Translations under genes and position numbers: made by a program
The notes under the pieces: generated by a model
What the model saw: the letters and a program-made list of their open reading frames with translations, nothing else
Database searches by the model: none
Told to the model about the DNA's origin: nothing
Source: Globodera rostochiensis
Lineage: Eukaryota; Nematoda; Chromadorea; Rhabditida; Heteroderidae
Assembly (NCBI GenBank): GCA_018350325.1
Contig: JAEVLN010000052.1
Span: forward strand, 62,001-126,000
DNA length: 64,000 nucleotides
Direction: 5' to 3'
Shown here: positions 25,230 through 37,915 of the stretch, in pieces
Numbering within the stretch: the first letter of the stretch is position 1
Layout: each line of letters opens with the position of its first letter

Positions 25230-27258
25230 CTATTTCTCCGTGCATCGTTTACGAATTTGTTTTTTGGCCTTATAAAGTGGGGACATGGGTGTGTCGTCGC
25301 CGACGAATGCAATTGCGCTCTGCTGATCACTCGGGATGCCCAATTTGGCCAAATCGACTGTGATGAACGAGTTGAATCCCTCCATCGATGAAACGACTAG
25401 AACTCGGCCGTCCGGCGTCCATGCCATCGAAGTCAACTTATCGTACTGAAGGTTTTCGATGTATGCGAGCGGGAACTCGTTTTGTGAGCTGTACAGAAGA
25501 ACGGAGTCACGACAGAGAACGGCGAAAATGAGTCGATGAGAAAGGCTAAAACATAACACGTTTAACTCTCAAAAAACTGGCAAAAAATCAAGAGGACGAC
25601 AAATGCTTTACCCCAAAAAGTTCGGTCCATGTTCGAGTCTGTACAAAACTGGCGAACATTTCGCTTGGATAGCAGGCTTAGCGGATTGGAATAACGCAGC
25701 GGGACGACAACGGTCTAATTCCGATCGGAGAAAGGCGAAAACCCCATAAACATTGAGAGCGGCTACTTCGAGATGTACAGCTGAAATATTATGCCTTTAA
25801 TGAAACTTAGAGAAGACGGGATGACCTGGGGCCAAAACGACGCCTCCGCAGGGAGAAAACTCAACGCCGCGTTGAAATGCAAAAAGTTGGTCGTCATGGA
25901 ACACTTTATAAAGCTGAAATGGACAAATACACCACATTTCGGCGACTTAACCAAAGTCAAACCTTTTGATGTATTTCTGTCCCATCAAATCGGCGAAGAG
26001 GCGTCGTCGGCAGTTCGATTTGATGGCAGCAGCGGAGGCGAGTGCCCTTCACCGCGTCCAAAACGTCCATCCGACGGTCGGTGGACATTGCGACCAAATA
26101 TTTACCACGAGGGTCCCATACAATTCCATTGGCAAAGTGACGGAAGTTGCGAACGGCCCATACACGCTTACCTTTAGGTCAAATGATCATTGGTGAAATT
26201 AATAGAAGTCCAAAACCCAATTAAAAGTTTAAGTAATTAATAGGGGTTCTCTTCAGTAAATTTTTCGCGAATTAAACTAAATCGGAGTACCGCTGTCCGC
26301 GCGATGCACCGCCACCGAATCGTCCATGGACACGGAGGCCAACATTTGCGAGTCCGGCGACCAGCAAAGTCCAGTCACATCACCGTCGTGTCGGATCGGA
26401 CTCCGGAAAGCCCTCACCCAAGTCTCTTTGTTCGGCGGAATGTCCATCTCGGGGTCTCCACCTCTTTTCCGCTCCTCTGTCACTCCCTCCACCACTTGCA
26501 CTTCGCTTTCCGCAACACTCTGCTGCTCCAATTTCCATACATAAAGAAAGCCATCTGCATCCCCAGAGGCGATATAAGCTCCTGAAATCAAAAAGAGCCA
26601 TGGGATAACGAGTGATTTTAAAAACCATTTGGAGAAAATCGAACAACATTTGTTGTCCCCCTGTGACTTTCGATGTTGGATAGGAATTCGACCGACAGCG
26701 TTTTCTGTGGCACTGAAATGCAACATAATGAAAGATAGTCGAGAACGGATGCCAACCGATTGATGCTTGTCTATCAGCCTTGCGATTGCTTCCGTCCACT
26801 TCAATCTCACCGTTTTGCTTTCTGACGTGTTCCGTCTCCATCTTACAATTTGCATCATCTGCCTCGGACTTTTTCGTTTCATTTTCCTTCTCCGTATCAT
26901 CCAAAAACATAATGCTGTCCTCATCATCACCTATCTGGAGTTGCGGCTTTGACGAAATTGCACTCGGTTTTTCGATTTGAATTGGCACTATTTTTGGTTC
27001 GGTGTTAGATGTCATCGGTTTTTTCGTTGATGAAGCCAAAAACTTCTCGACAAAACAGAAATTCCAAACTCGAATTTCTTTCTGCATACTGGCCGTCACA
27101 ATTTTGTACATCGTAGGTTGGTTCTGATCACATCTTTCCAATTTTTTTGTTTCAGTTTGCCGTTGTTGAAGGACATCAATGGAAAGAATGGCCTGGCGGT
27201 CGTGCCAAAAAATACGCGGCATGTAAAAATGCAGTAGCTGATCGCCGCTAGTTGCCAT
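25230..27258 (-). CDS. chaf1b: Chromatin assembly factor 1 subunit B (p60), WD40
   Basis: Middle subunit of CAF-1, which deposits H3-H4 behind replication forks. ATG at 27258 (MATSGDQLLHFYMPRIFWHD) is followed by ILSIDVLQQ, then an acidic, Lys-rich loop inserted after the first WD repeat (about 26790-27000, with DDEDSIMFLDDTEKENETKK). WD repeats follow: GAYIASGDADGFLYVWKLE, then GDVTGLCWSPDSQMLASVSM with DDSVAV, then a block reading GIVWDPRGKYLVAMSTDRRM, and near the end LIFAVLCRDSVLLYSSQNEF and SMAWTPDGRVLVVSSMEGF. The TVDLAKLGIP ending is typical of CAF-1 p60. Stop at 25230. It is convergent with SMAD and upstream of HARS on the same strand. Confidence 0.87.
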
Positions 27259-28156
27259 CCTCCTTATGCCAAAAATGTGATAATATTGACGTATAACGGA
27301 GACCAATTAATTGCAAGGGCGTAGGCGTTATATTTAATAGCTAAAATTGAACAGTTAAATAGACTAATTAATACTCAGAGCTCCAATGTATCATAATTGG
27401 GTAGGTTTTTAGAATTTTTGATCAGTTTTCTTATAAAATTATTATTTTCCAAAAAATTTTCTCAGCGGAACCTATCGGGACCGTTTTCGTGTTTTTTTTC
27501 AAAATGAGGCTTTTGCACAAATTGCGCGATTATTTGATTTACATTCCTAGCGCTAAAATAATCGTTCTAATAAATATTGCATGAATTAAGGGAGCGGGAC
27601 GTTTCGGCCCCAAAGAAAATTGCACATAAACAGACATCTTGCGTGTTTTTCAGATCTTTGATTTAAGGCATTTTATTACATCCATTACTTGGGTGGGGAT
27701 TTTGACTTTTTCGTGACTAAAAATTCTGCCACCAAAAATGAAAATTTTTTAAAATTCTCTTATTTTCAAAAATATTTCTGAAATGCCTTTAATTTAAATT
27801 CAATTAGGAAAATTTTGCCCATTTTTTTGCTTTGAAAAATTTTGGTAAAATTTTATATTGAATTTAGAAAAATTTATTTACATTTTATGTGCATATTTTG
27901 CAGTTTTTGGTGCATATTTATGCGCATATCCCCGCCCTCTCAATTACGGTCCACTATTTTTTGAAAATTCAATTGAAACCAAAAAACGGAAAGTAAAATT
28001 AACACAAGATTCGAACATTCTTTGATTAACTTCCAATGAACAATACAATTATGAAACAAAGCTCAATAACGGCAAAACAATTCGGAAAGATTGGGTCGGT
28101 TTTGTCAACAAAGTCAGCGCATTGAGTTGCGTTCATTGACCATTTCTTGAAAAATC
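27259..28156. other. AT-rich intergenic
   Basis: About 900 bases upstream of CHAF1B and downstream of HARS, very AT-rich with long T runs. No gene or convincing repeat boundary seen. Confidence 0.5.
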
Positions 28157-30652
28157 TTAACTTCGATCGACTTTGAGCTTTTCTCGCAACACATCGATTA
28201 CTTCTTCCATTTTTACGAGCTTAAATAGGGATGTCACCCTCTATTCAAATGTTCAACGCAACCTCCTCCTCCCTCGTCGGAATGCAACGCAATTTTACAG
28301 AATTTTCAGCCAATTCTTTCGCCCCAAGAATGAGCAGCCACTGTATTTGATTGTTTTTATTCTCACAAAATTGAATTTGCTGCAGAAGTTTTGCGTTAGT
28401 CTTGTAATCTAAAATAATAAATGTCTATTTTCATCGAATGCACCCAATTCCGACTGGTTTCCGCCCGAATTCCGGCATTCCAAAGCTGACCACACAGTCG
28501 CATCCGTTCTTGTAACATTATTGCACTTATGTCTTTGGAAGCAGAGGCCGACGTCACGTAAACCTGGGTAGGCGAGACCCTCACTGTGTGTTCCTATGAA
28601 TGTCGAGAAGGACTTGCAGTTATAAGAAATTTAAGTATAGTATTTTCCATATTTTTATTGCAAAGTTCAGGACTTCCGTTATAGTGCCTTTCATAATTCG
28701 TTCATAACTACTCATCAGAAATGTCCGTCGGAAGGCAAAATTGTAGGGTTTCTCTGATTTTTGGTTTTTCAGTCGATTAAGTAACAATTTATAAATTACC
28801 GCGTCCGCGTGAGCCTTCATCTCCATAACGGTAAAAAGCCGCTCAATGCCAAATGAAACACCCACGCACGGCACATCCGGACGCTTTTTGGCACTGCCCT
28901 CCTTCCCGCCATCTTTCTCTCCTCTGCCCATGTCGGTAAACATCCCCACCAATTTGTCGTAACGTCCTCCGGCTGCAACGGAACCCAAAATCGCAGAACC
29001 GGAACTCTCCGTTTCACTGTTCTCCTCAGTTGCAAGGTTTTTTTTCTTTTGGGGGGATCTTTTGTTTGTCGACGCAACATTCGAGTTGAAAGAAAATTCT
29101 AAAAAGGAGAAATATGCTAGCAGCAGGCCTAGGCAAAAATGAAATTTCTCGTGGACTAACCTTTCAGGACAACCTCAAAGATCACTCCAGTGTAGTAATC
29201 CAATCCACGCGCCAAAGATGGCTGGAAAACGATTCGCGACTGGTCGCAGCCGAACAGCTCGGTGTATTGGAAGAGCAACTTAAGTTCGTCCACCCCTTGG
29301 CGAATGTTTTGCAGAGACTTATCAGAAACGGAAGGGAAATTCCCTTCTTCGGACCATCGCTTTTTGGTTAACCATTCAAGCAAAGTCTGGTTGTCCCAGT
29401 CCGAGTGTTTTTCTAACAAATAAATAAATATGATAAGAATATTTTCACATTTAATTGCCTCTTAAGCAGACCAACTCCCCGAGCCTGTGAACAGTGCCCT
29501 CCTCGACGTGTTTGTCCCTCTCCAACTCTTCCCGGACCTCCGCCCATGGCTGTTTGTCCAACTTGTCGACCGAAGAAGAAACGGTCTTAAACAAATGCTC
29601 TGCAACTCCGCTGGCGGCGAACATTCCGTCCAGCAACAAACGATGGTTAATCTGAAAAAGAAAATTGCAATTTAAATGCTTTCTTATGTTTTACCCGTAT
29701 TTCGAACTCGCCCACGTCCAATTTGGTTAAAACCTCCTCAACAATCTTCAAACACTCGGCTTCTTGCATCATCAACTCGCCTTGCCCGGCAATGTCAAAG
29801 TCCTTGAAGTCAAAATGTGATGTCAATTAAGTGGCAATGAAGCAGTCAATAAGTTGATAATGAAAAGCATGGAAAATGGGTGGTTGTGTGTGGGTGGGGA
29901 GTCGACCGAAAAGAAAAAAATCTACCATTCTTCCTATGTTAAAAGCGTTAGCCAAATGTTATATAACTCACACATTGGTAGAATTCTCGATATCGACCTA
30001 AAAAAATTCGAAAAATCCAAAATAAAAAGGATTCTGTAAGTCGACCTTTGGTCATCACCGGCTGGTCTCTCCTATACACTTTTGCAATTTGATACCGTTT
30101 AATCTTTTCAATTTTGTTTGCAGCCAAATATCGCGCAAAAGGCACCTTAAAACAAATTTATTTTTATTTTTTGAAATATAATTAATTTTTGTAGACTTAG
30201 GAGATTTATACATTTTCAGAAAATTATTCTCGACTTCTCAAAGTCAGGAAAATTCCCCCCCCCCCCTCCATTTTCTTTGATACGCCCGAGTGAACGTACA
30301 GTGAGGTCGTACCGCAGGGAACAAAGCTCTCCTCCCTGGTCGGCCAAATCGTAGACCAACTTCGAGCCTTCCTCTCCGTATTTGCCCATCAAAACTTCGC
30401 GAAGTTCGAACACCGGCGTTTCAATTGTCGCCGCCCCGTGCCGTTTGAATGTCTCAGTGACAATGCCCAATACTTTTTCCCGAATGGCCATCTGTTCAGG
30501 TCCAAAATCACGAGTCCCTGTGCAAACATTTAATTTATACAAAATTAAATTTGCTTCTCTAACCTTTTGGGGTTTTCAACTCGTACTTGGACTTAAACTC
30601 ATCGCCAAGTTCCATCTTTTTCTTCAAAAGCGCTTCTTTTCTGGCCTTTACC
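28157..30652 (-). CDS. hars1: Histidyl-tRNA synthetase, 5' exon(s) unresolved
   Basis: Class II aminoacyl-tRNA synthetase charging tRNA-His. The first sure exon begins after an acceptor at about 30653 with [20 protein letters not shown], the end of an N-terminal WHEP-type helix. It continues [17 protein letters not shown] (motif 1 region), [13 protein letters not shown], motif 2 [11 protein letters not shown] then [20 protein letters not shown], then the His-specific motifs [13 protein letters not shown] and [13 protein letters not shown], motif 3 [10 protein letters not shown], and the anticodon-binding domain [18 protein letters not shown]. It ends [17 protein letters not shown] 28157-28159. 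A 5' exon with MPLNETADAENDDINKNC near 30965-31034 is a weak candidate for the start. Poly-C lies in an intron at 30256-30267. Confidence 0.92.
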
Positions 30653-31763
30653 TGTAATAAATTAAATTTTAAAGCAATGTCATGAGCAGAAGAAACCCGA
30701 GGATTATCGATATACTTAACCCCTTCAAAAAAATGCGGTTTTTACTGGCGAAAGGTGATTATAATTTTCTAACAATTAATCCTTAGTCAAAAGTATGTTT
30801 CTGTCAATTGGTTGCTAACAATGATTTTTACTTTTAATTTACCACCTGTCTTCCCGATCGGTGTGTGTACACTTTTGATATAAAGGGTGATTGCGTACAA
30901 AAATTATTTGGGGAAAGACAGACTCGAATCTTACTAAATTTCAGAGATTTCAGAGAAAAAAATGGAAATACTGACTTTGCAGTTCTTGTTGATATCGTCA
31001 TTCTCAGCATCAGCAGTTTCATTCAAGGGCATTATTTATATCTGAATAAATTATTTTATTGGGCGATTTTGACTACAACTCGAGAATAAACCAATTGAAA
31101 AGTGGCTTTATTAACTGATTATATTATTTTTAGGAATAGTGAAAATTTGAGAATTTGTCGGACGTAACGGAAGTCGGATCAAAGTGCCTGATTTGATTCT
31201 CAAATAAATTAACTGGACTAGAACCACGTTGGACCATATACATGAGAGAATTGTTTTAGAGGAAATTTTAGCATTTATTCACATAGGTAATTACGGTATA
31301 ATTGAGAAGATATGGTGGAGGGGAGATTTTCGAGCATTTATGGCAGCGGAAATTGGAAGCGCTTTTTTAATTTATTTGATTTTAATAATTACGATGGGAA
31401 AGAAAATAAGAAAACATGCTTAAGTTTGAATAACCGGCAGAATAGAGTGGAAAGAGAGAGAAAACTAAGGATATAATTTAAATCGGGAAAAATCCAATCA
31501 ACAATATAATTCGTTTTAGGATGCCGCCATCTCAGACAATCGGAGAATTAATGTTATATTGGCTGTCGTCGTTCGGGCTCATCTGTAATATACGGTTATA
31601 ATGACTTTTTTAAATGGAACAGACCAAAACGAATCGATTTGAAGCTGACGATTTGGTGACACGCTTTGAGGCACGACGAGTAAACTCCACACCACGCGGA
31701 GTGAGCATACTACGACAAGCAAATTAGAATGTTGACGAACAAATAATCATTTGTCTTTTTAAA
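30653..31763. other. Intergenic / possible HARS 5' exon
   Basis: Region between HARS and the HORMA gene. Besides the weak 5' exon candidate at about 30965-31034 on minus, it is AT-rich and holds nothing recognised. Confidence 0.4.
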
Positions 31764-33583
31764 TTACCGCGCACGCTGACGCGTTTTGACGTATGGCGAC
31801 TCGCGCACTTTCTTGCTGACTTGCATAAGTTCATCGATGTCATCAGATTCATCGGCGTCGAGAGTGCCATTCTCCGGAGAACCGTACTGCGGCACGGATA
31901 GCACCATCTCATCCTTGTCCTGACGCGCCTTCTCGATGGTCTCACTCTGACAATTGACAAAAATTCAAAATAAAGTGTAAAAGGTACAAAGCATCAAGCT
32001 AACAGAATTCGCCTCTGACCGAGTGAGTCGCCTCCACCGGCGAAGTCGTCACAATAGTCACCTGCAGACCTCCGGAAGAGCGGTCCGACTCGACGAACGA
32101 TTGCGTCTTCTGTTTGGATTCGGCAATTTTTGGACTCTAAATATCAAAATAGGTAACAATGGAACAACGAGTCTGCCTGCTGCTCCTCTGAGGTGAAATT
32201 TCCGTCCGCAGTCACATCCATCGGGTTGATGACATCGTTGTCTTTGTAGCCGGCCTGCTCCAGCAACAAATCGTCGAGGTCCGCCACTTCTGCCTCAGTG
32301 AAGTACACACTCTCTAAAACAAACGACATCGCCGTTTCGTTGCTGGAAGTGTGGCCAAAATTGTAGAATGTTGGCGGCGTCTTGAAAGTGTAAGTTCCCT
32401 CGCAGGGCTTAAACGCAGTCGGCTCGTAGTCATCTGGTGTGTCTGTAAACGTAAGGCACATGACACTAATTTGTTGCGTAGAACACGCACCGAGCCCCGT
32501 TTTTGCTCGAATCCCTAACCCAAATTTGAACAATTAGTCAAACAAACCAACCCCAGTATCAAAAAAATTAAAAATTTCAGTAGTTAAAAAGATTTGATGT
32601 GGGAGGGAACGAGTTGGGGGGGGGGTGGGTGAGTTAATATTTTAGCATTTAAAGCATCCGTTGTATCCCTGAAACAAAATGACTATACTTTCGTAGTAGG
32701 TGAGCTTCAGGTACGGCGTGACTCCCTCAAGCGGCTTCAGATGCTTGGTGACAGCACTGAGCTTCTTGATGATGTGCTTTACTTGCATTCGGAATGATTT
32801 CTCGCCCTTGTAGCCGAACGATATGATGGAATTGCCCCTGTCACTGAATGAAAGGCGATCCTCAGAAAAATCAACTAAAAAAATACTCCAAAACACTCAG
32901 CGCATGTTCCTCCATGTAACAGAAACTGATCGAGAACACTTCAGTCGCCACCTGTAAACATTCATTAAATGTGCAAAGATTTAATTGGACTACGTTTGGA
33001 TTGTCGCTGTCTTCATTTATCATGATGAATGACTGTTTAACGTATTTTTTTTCGATGGCCTCTTTGATGCCTTTCATCATTTCCGAAAGCTTATGGCCCC
33101 ATCGCTTATTGCTATCGAAGCAGTAGATGGCAACATCTTAAGTGCTGAGAAATAAAATACACCGGGTCAACCTTTGGTCCAGAACCCGTAACCATGAAAA
33201 GGAAATTTCCCTCCGTCCACGAAACCAAAAACAAAGATTAGATTTAGTGAACAAGAGAAAGGAATCGCAATACCTTTAAAGAAATAAGCGACTGGACAAC
33301 AGTAGCATAACTCATTTAGGCCAACAAACCTTCGATCTTACGACGCTTAAACACACCCTTCGGGATAAGTCCACGGTAGAGAAGATAATGTGCCACTGCG
33401 ATGTAAGCCATGCGGGATAGAAAACGAAGTCGGTTTGCCTCAGTGAGCTGATCCTTCGGAAAACACCCCTCCCAAGAACTCGGAGCCAATTGGCGGAGAC
33501 TCGCTCTCTTCTAAAACAGCGAAACAAAGATTCAAATGCAATTTTGTTCTTTCTGATACCAGCTCGGGGTAAAATGGCGGCAT
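31764..33583 (-). CDS. HORMA-domain protein, likely meiotic chromosome-axis protein
   Basis: HORMA proteins organise meiotic axes or checkpoints through a safety-belt fold that grips closure peptides. ATG at 33583 (MPPFYPEL), then after a short intron the HORMA start: DQLTEANRLRFLSRMAYIAV and HYLLYRGLIPKGVFKRR. The core has VVQLNLCTFNECLQVATEVF, FSISFCYMEEHALSVLEY and DRGNSIISFGYKGEKSFRMQ, then KHIIKKLSAVTKHLKPLEG and VTPYLKLTYYE. After the domain come TPDDYEPTAFKPCEG and an acidic Ser-rich tail ending VRESPYVKTRQRAR, TAA 31764-31766. The tail could hold closure motifs as in HIM-3/HTP proteins (inference). HORMADs versus MAD2/REV7 is judged by the long tail and the YxxRGxxPxxxF start. Confidence 0.8.
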
Positions 33584-33714
33584 TGCTGACGTGGGATATA
33601 TTCAATACAAGTGATATTTACCTCTAAGTTTTTAACAATATTATTTTTTTGGTTTTAATCCGGTTTACGCGTCCCATAAACTTTTACGCGCTCCGCGGAG
33701 CGGGCGCGCACGAG

Positions 33715-34172
33715 ACCCCCTTCCGGGTCAGGGTCGGCGGTGCCGATAGGCGCTGCCGAGAAAATTTTGTTTTTTTGACTCAATTTGTTAAGGGATTTGC
33801 AACCAAAATTTAAAAAAACGGTAATTTTTTGAAGCCTTTTAGGAATGAAGGGGACGGCTCCATAATTCACTTTAAAGTTCTCTTACAAAATTTGTTACAA
33901 GGAGTTTTAATTGAACTTCGGGATGCCGATAGGAGCAGCCGTTAAAAAATTTAAAGATTTTAAGTGTTTTTGTGATGAAAATTGGACCAAAATTGTTAAA
34001 TTTTTGTAACATTTCGCCAAGGAATATTAACGGGAACGGGGAAAAGCCTGAAATAAAACGGGAATTTCAAAAAGGCGGGACGGGAATCCCGTACTTCTTC
34101 CCGTTCCCGTTAAAATCCCGCCCCGCAAGAAAGACGGGATCGGGGCGGGAATCCCGTTCCCGCCGGGCTCTA
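33715..34172. mobile_element. Truncated relative of the 57.4 kb hAT-like element
   Basis: The right end matches the element at 57421-58287. It has the same internal blocks in the same order: GGCGGTGCCGATAGGCGCTG near 33736; a degenerate copy near 33923; the GTGATGAAAATTGG block; repeated GGGAATCCCG inverted units; and the terminal CCGGGCTCTA at 34163-34172. The matching left terminus and a target-site duplicate of GTTCAAAC are not visible upstream. I read it as 5'-truncated or rearranged next to the HORMA gene start. Confidence 0.72.
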
Positions 34173-35510
34173 GTTCAAACGCTTTTTCAATTTCCTCGGA
34201 AGTGAGTGAAGTGCCAACCCAACAAATGTTCCCTCTCCGCTTTTGCATGACGGACGATTATGACTCAGAAAAACGGGTCGGTTGTTTTGGTTCATTTGTG
34301 CTCTCTCTCTCACAAACACTTCCTTTTGCTGGTGAATGACCCCTTTCTTTGTCTCTGTTCTTCCGCTGGTGCTAATCCGTCTCCCAATTCATTTCGCCCG
34401 CCCGCCCATCCGACCCCCCCCCCCCTACCCATTCTTCCGCCCTATTGAACTGCGTCTATTGCTCAAATTTGCCGTCATTTCACTTGTCTTCTAATTTCTA
34501 CAAAACTTATACATAATTAGGGGGGGGGGGTAACTCTTTGGCCAACTTCTTCCCATACATAAAAAAACAAAAAATCGGGATAGTTGGAGTCGAGCACTGT
34601 ATAACGTGGGGGCCTCCCCCCCCCCCCCTTCACATCGCCGCACTCGGACCCCCCCCCATACCAATTTCGCACCAGATATACAAAAAAAATTCGTATCTCC
34701 TCACTCATTTTTATGGAATTTTGGATTTTTTCTGGCGGCGCCTATCTCGGCACATCCGGACCCCTTTCCCCTAAAGGTTTAAACTGCAACTTCGCACCCA
34801 TTTCAGGCCGACCCCCCACCCCTTTTGGATTTTGAATGATACCAGAGAGAAAGTGCATGTGGAAAAAAGCTACAGCGCATCAGCTGAAACGAATTAGACC
34901 GATTTTCTGTAATAAATCAAATCATTGAACTCTGGTTTTTAAGCTTAATCAGAGGTCGTCCCTCTCGTGACGGCTGACGAAATGCAATTGCCCCTAACAT
35001 TCTTTTTTCTTCACATTGCCTGCGTCGTATCATTGTCATATTCTCGTATTAGATGGAAAAGTGACAAAATGATAAAAAAAGAATTTTTGCCCTGAGGCTA
35101 CCAAATTCCGCTGTTCCCCGAGGCAAAGTTTCCTCCTTAGAAAGCGATGAGATCCGATCCCTCCCCCCCCCCGCTTCCCCCCCCCCCCCCCCCGCCGCTT
35201 CTCCCCCCCCCCCCCCCCGCCGCTTCTTCCATTCCTTCCCATACTCGTCGCATCCTCACTCACTCATCACAGCACAACCAGCCGTCATCGTAATAAATTT
35301 CGCCGATAGAGCGTACTTTTCATATGCAAATTGCGTTTTGGTTGAAAATAAAAAGCAATTTTTTGTATCATTCGTCCAATTCAATTTAGAAAAAACGAAA
35401 TTTGTTTTCAAATGGACACATCGAAATACAATAATTAATCTGGATGTTTGGGTCAACATAAGCCGTTGATTGAGTTGTGTTTCTCCTTATTGTTGTTCAC
35501 AGTGTTTCGG
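34173..35510. other. Intergenic with several poly-G/C tracts
   Basis: No confident gene. Poly-C or poly-G runs of ten or more bases occur at about 34425, 34520, 34620, 35162-35175 and 35180-35218. AT-rich elsewhere. Confidence 0.55.
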
Positions 35511-37298
35511 ATGTCATATTTTTCTGACCATCGGAGGAAATTCGTCCTCTTCCGTCTGGTCGTCGTACTTTTCGGTTACGTTCATCGAACCTCTTCCGAT
35601 TCCCAGCAGAAAGATCAGCAGCTTCAGTCCGTAGCATCGACTTCTGAAACTTCTGCTGCTGAGGAGCCTTTGGTATCGACAATACAAAGCTTGGACAGAC
35701 TCCCGGATTTGCTGATCATCAACCCGACATTCGAACCTCCCCAGTCACAAATCCCCAGACAGTCGGTCACTCGACGTGAGCTGCTCCTCCGAACTCTCCA
35801 ACTTCGACAACGGCCTGTCGAAGTGCCAAAAGAATCGCATCCGTTTGTTCCCAGAGCGCAGCCTTTGCCCGTGTCTGGTGGGCCGTGGTTTAGGGTGAGT
35901 TGTGCCTTTGTCGCGTCACTTTGATGTTCGAATTTCCAATTGGATAATCGCCGGGGGGGAGGGGAGGATCAAAAGCTTTCGCCGCAATAGTCAAATTAAA
36001 ATGTTTACTTTTTGAGACTGACGGGAAAAGGCGCGAAGTGAATGTGCAGAACACTGCCGGTATCGACGTTCCATTCGAGACGCAGCAGCAGCTGTTCAAC
36101 GGAGGCGCGGAACGTTCGGTTAGAAAACGGCTCAAAGGAAAAAAGGAAGTGCCCATTTCGCCGATGGACAAACTTTGGAGCAATCGGCCGCCTCTGCTCC
36201 GTCCAAAGGCCGATCGCCCGACCCCACAAGCGCGGGTAAGCACGGATTTGGGTGTTGTTCAATTGCCTGCCGCTACGTTGAGAACGGAGGCCCCCGTGGG
36301 GATGGGTCGGATAATTAGGACTTTTTGGATTATCTTATGGGTCTATTAATGCTCTGTCTAAATTTTGCTTGTTGACAGTTAACAATACCGACGACCAATT
36401 CGGACGGTCGACTGCGACTGAAGCAACAGCGCGAAGTCTCCTCGATGGAGGCCGCCGATTCGCTGGTAGCCAATGGCCCGAGCACCAAACACCAACAGAA
36501 AATTGTTCTGAATTCACAGAACCAACAACGAATTCAACTCCAATCCCCGACGGAGGTTGAGCCCCGCGGCAGGTAAATGGAATGGAAGGCATTTTTCAAT
36601 AATGAGAGAACAGACACCGAACGATCGAATCAATATTTGATCTGATCAGTCTTTTAGCCAACAGTCGTTACAATACCAACAGCCTCCGCCGTACCAATTC
36701 CTACCGTATCCACAAACTCAACAGCAGCAGCAGCCCTTCCAACAGCGGGCACCGTTTCTGTTGCCTTCCCCCGAGGGCAATGACAACAACAATTATAGGC
36801 AATTACCCGCCGAGAGCAGCAATAACCTCGTCTACCAACAGCAACAGATCGCTCACTTTACCGAACAACACACAAATCAGCAAAAACCGCAGCAAATTGC
36901 CGTTCCTCGCCGTCTCAATTTTTACTTCACCCCGTCGGCGACCACAGTGAACTCTGACTTTACATTTGCACCCGGATCTCCCGGATTAGCATGCCTTTAC
37001 GGTAAACGCAAATGTTCTTAGATGCCAATGTCCGGGACTTCTCTGTTCAGGCTTTCCGGTGCCGAAGTACAACACACCGCGCAAACGGTGCATTCCCGAC
37101 CATCCGATGTGCGGCATTCAGTTCACCTGCGTTATGGATGTTCATGCGGTAGATGAGCGGGGGAGAGAATTGGAGCAATGGTGGACTCAGCCGACCGGTT
37201 GGGACGGTGCACAACAACAAACATTTGGAGCAGTGTCCGGAGTACGAACGGAATGGGGAGAGCAGCAGCAGCGGCAGAACGGAGGATGGGCACAGTAA
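35511..37298 (+). CDS. Gln-rich protein with N-terminal hydrophobic segment, unrecognised
   Basis: ATG at 35511 (MSYFSDHRRKFVLFRLVVVL) gives a signal peptide or anchor, followed by a Gln/Ser/Pro-rich chain. Exons visible: SVTRRELLLRTLQLRQRP (to about 35895), VNVQNTAGIDVPFETQQQ (about 36005-36235), QREVSSMEAADSLVANGP (about 36378-36571), and a Gln-rich exon with CAG/CAA runs at about 36657-37000 (YQQPPPYQFLPYPQTQQQQQ). A final exon has four Cys in about 25 residues, KRCIPDHPMCGIQFTCVMDV, ending QNGGWAQ at 37298. The compact C-terminal Cys exon contrasts with the disordered body. I do not recognise the family; extracellular or cuticular use is a guess. Start and intron 1 are less certain than later exons. 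Confidence 0.6.
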
Positions 37299-37373
37299 CG
37301 CGTGTGAATGACAATTACAGGCAAACACCAGGGCATTCAATGCTTAATCGGTACACAGATTTTCATCGTTTCG

Positions 37374-37915
37374 AGTCCACCTCCCTCCCCATTCGAGTCC
37401 CCCCCCATTCGAGTCCCCCCCTCTTCGAGTCCCCTCCCCTTTCGATCCCCCCCCCCCCTCGAGGAATCCCCCCCCCCTTCGAGTCCCCCCCCCTTTCGAT
37501 CCCCCCCCCTCGAGGAATCCCCCCCCCCTCGAGGAATCCATTTGAGTCCACTCCCCCCCCCCATTCGAGTCCCCCCCCCTTTCGATCCCCCCCCCCCTCG
37601 AGGAATCCCCCCCCCCTCGAGGAATCCCCCCCCCCTCGAGGAATCCCCCCCCCCTCGAGGAATCCATTTGAGTCCACTCCCCCCCCCCATTCGAGTCCCC
37701 CCCCCTTTCGATCCCCCCCCCCTCGAGGAATCCCCCCCCCCTCGAGGAATCCCCCCCTTCGAGTCCCCCCCTTTCGATCCCCCCCCCCTCGAGGAATCCC
37801 CCCCCCTCGAGGAATCCCCCCCCCCTCGAGGAATCCATTTGAGTCCACCCCCCCCCCATTCGAGTCCCCCCCTCTTCGAGTCCCCTCTCCCCTCCCTCCC
37901 CTCGAGGAAACCCCC
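37374..37915. repeat. C-rich minisatellite with TCGAGGAATC core
   Basis: About 540 bases of units combining C runs with CTCGAGGAATCC, CTTTCGATCC and ATTCGAGTCC cores, in a repeating order. A roughly 110-base higher-order unit containing CATTTGAGTCCACTC appears at least three times. It lies just 3' of the Gln-rich gene. Long frames on both strands across it are composition artefacts. Confidence 0.9.

Noticed and set aside
27585..27945. Weak inverted similarity around GGGAGCGGG and CCCGCCCTCTC
   Set aside because: Imperfect and short, with no target-site duplication.
33600..33720. Left terminus for the truncated transposon relative
   Set aside because: No TAGAGCCCGG-like end or GTTCAAAC duplicate is visible, so no boundary is claimed.
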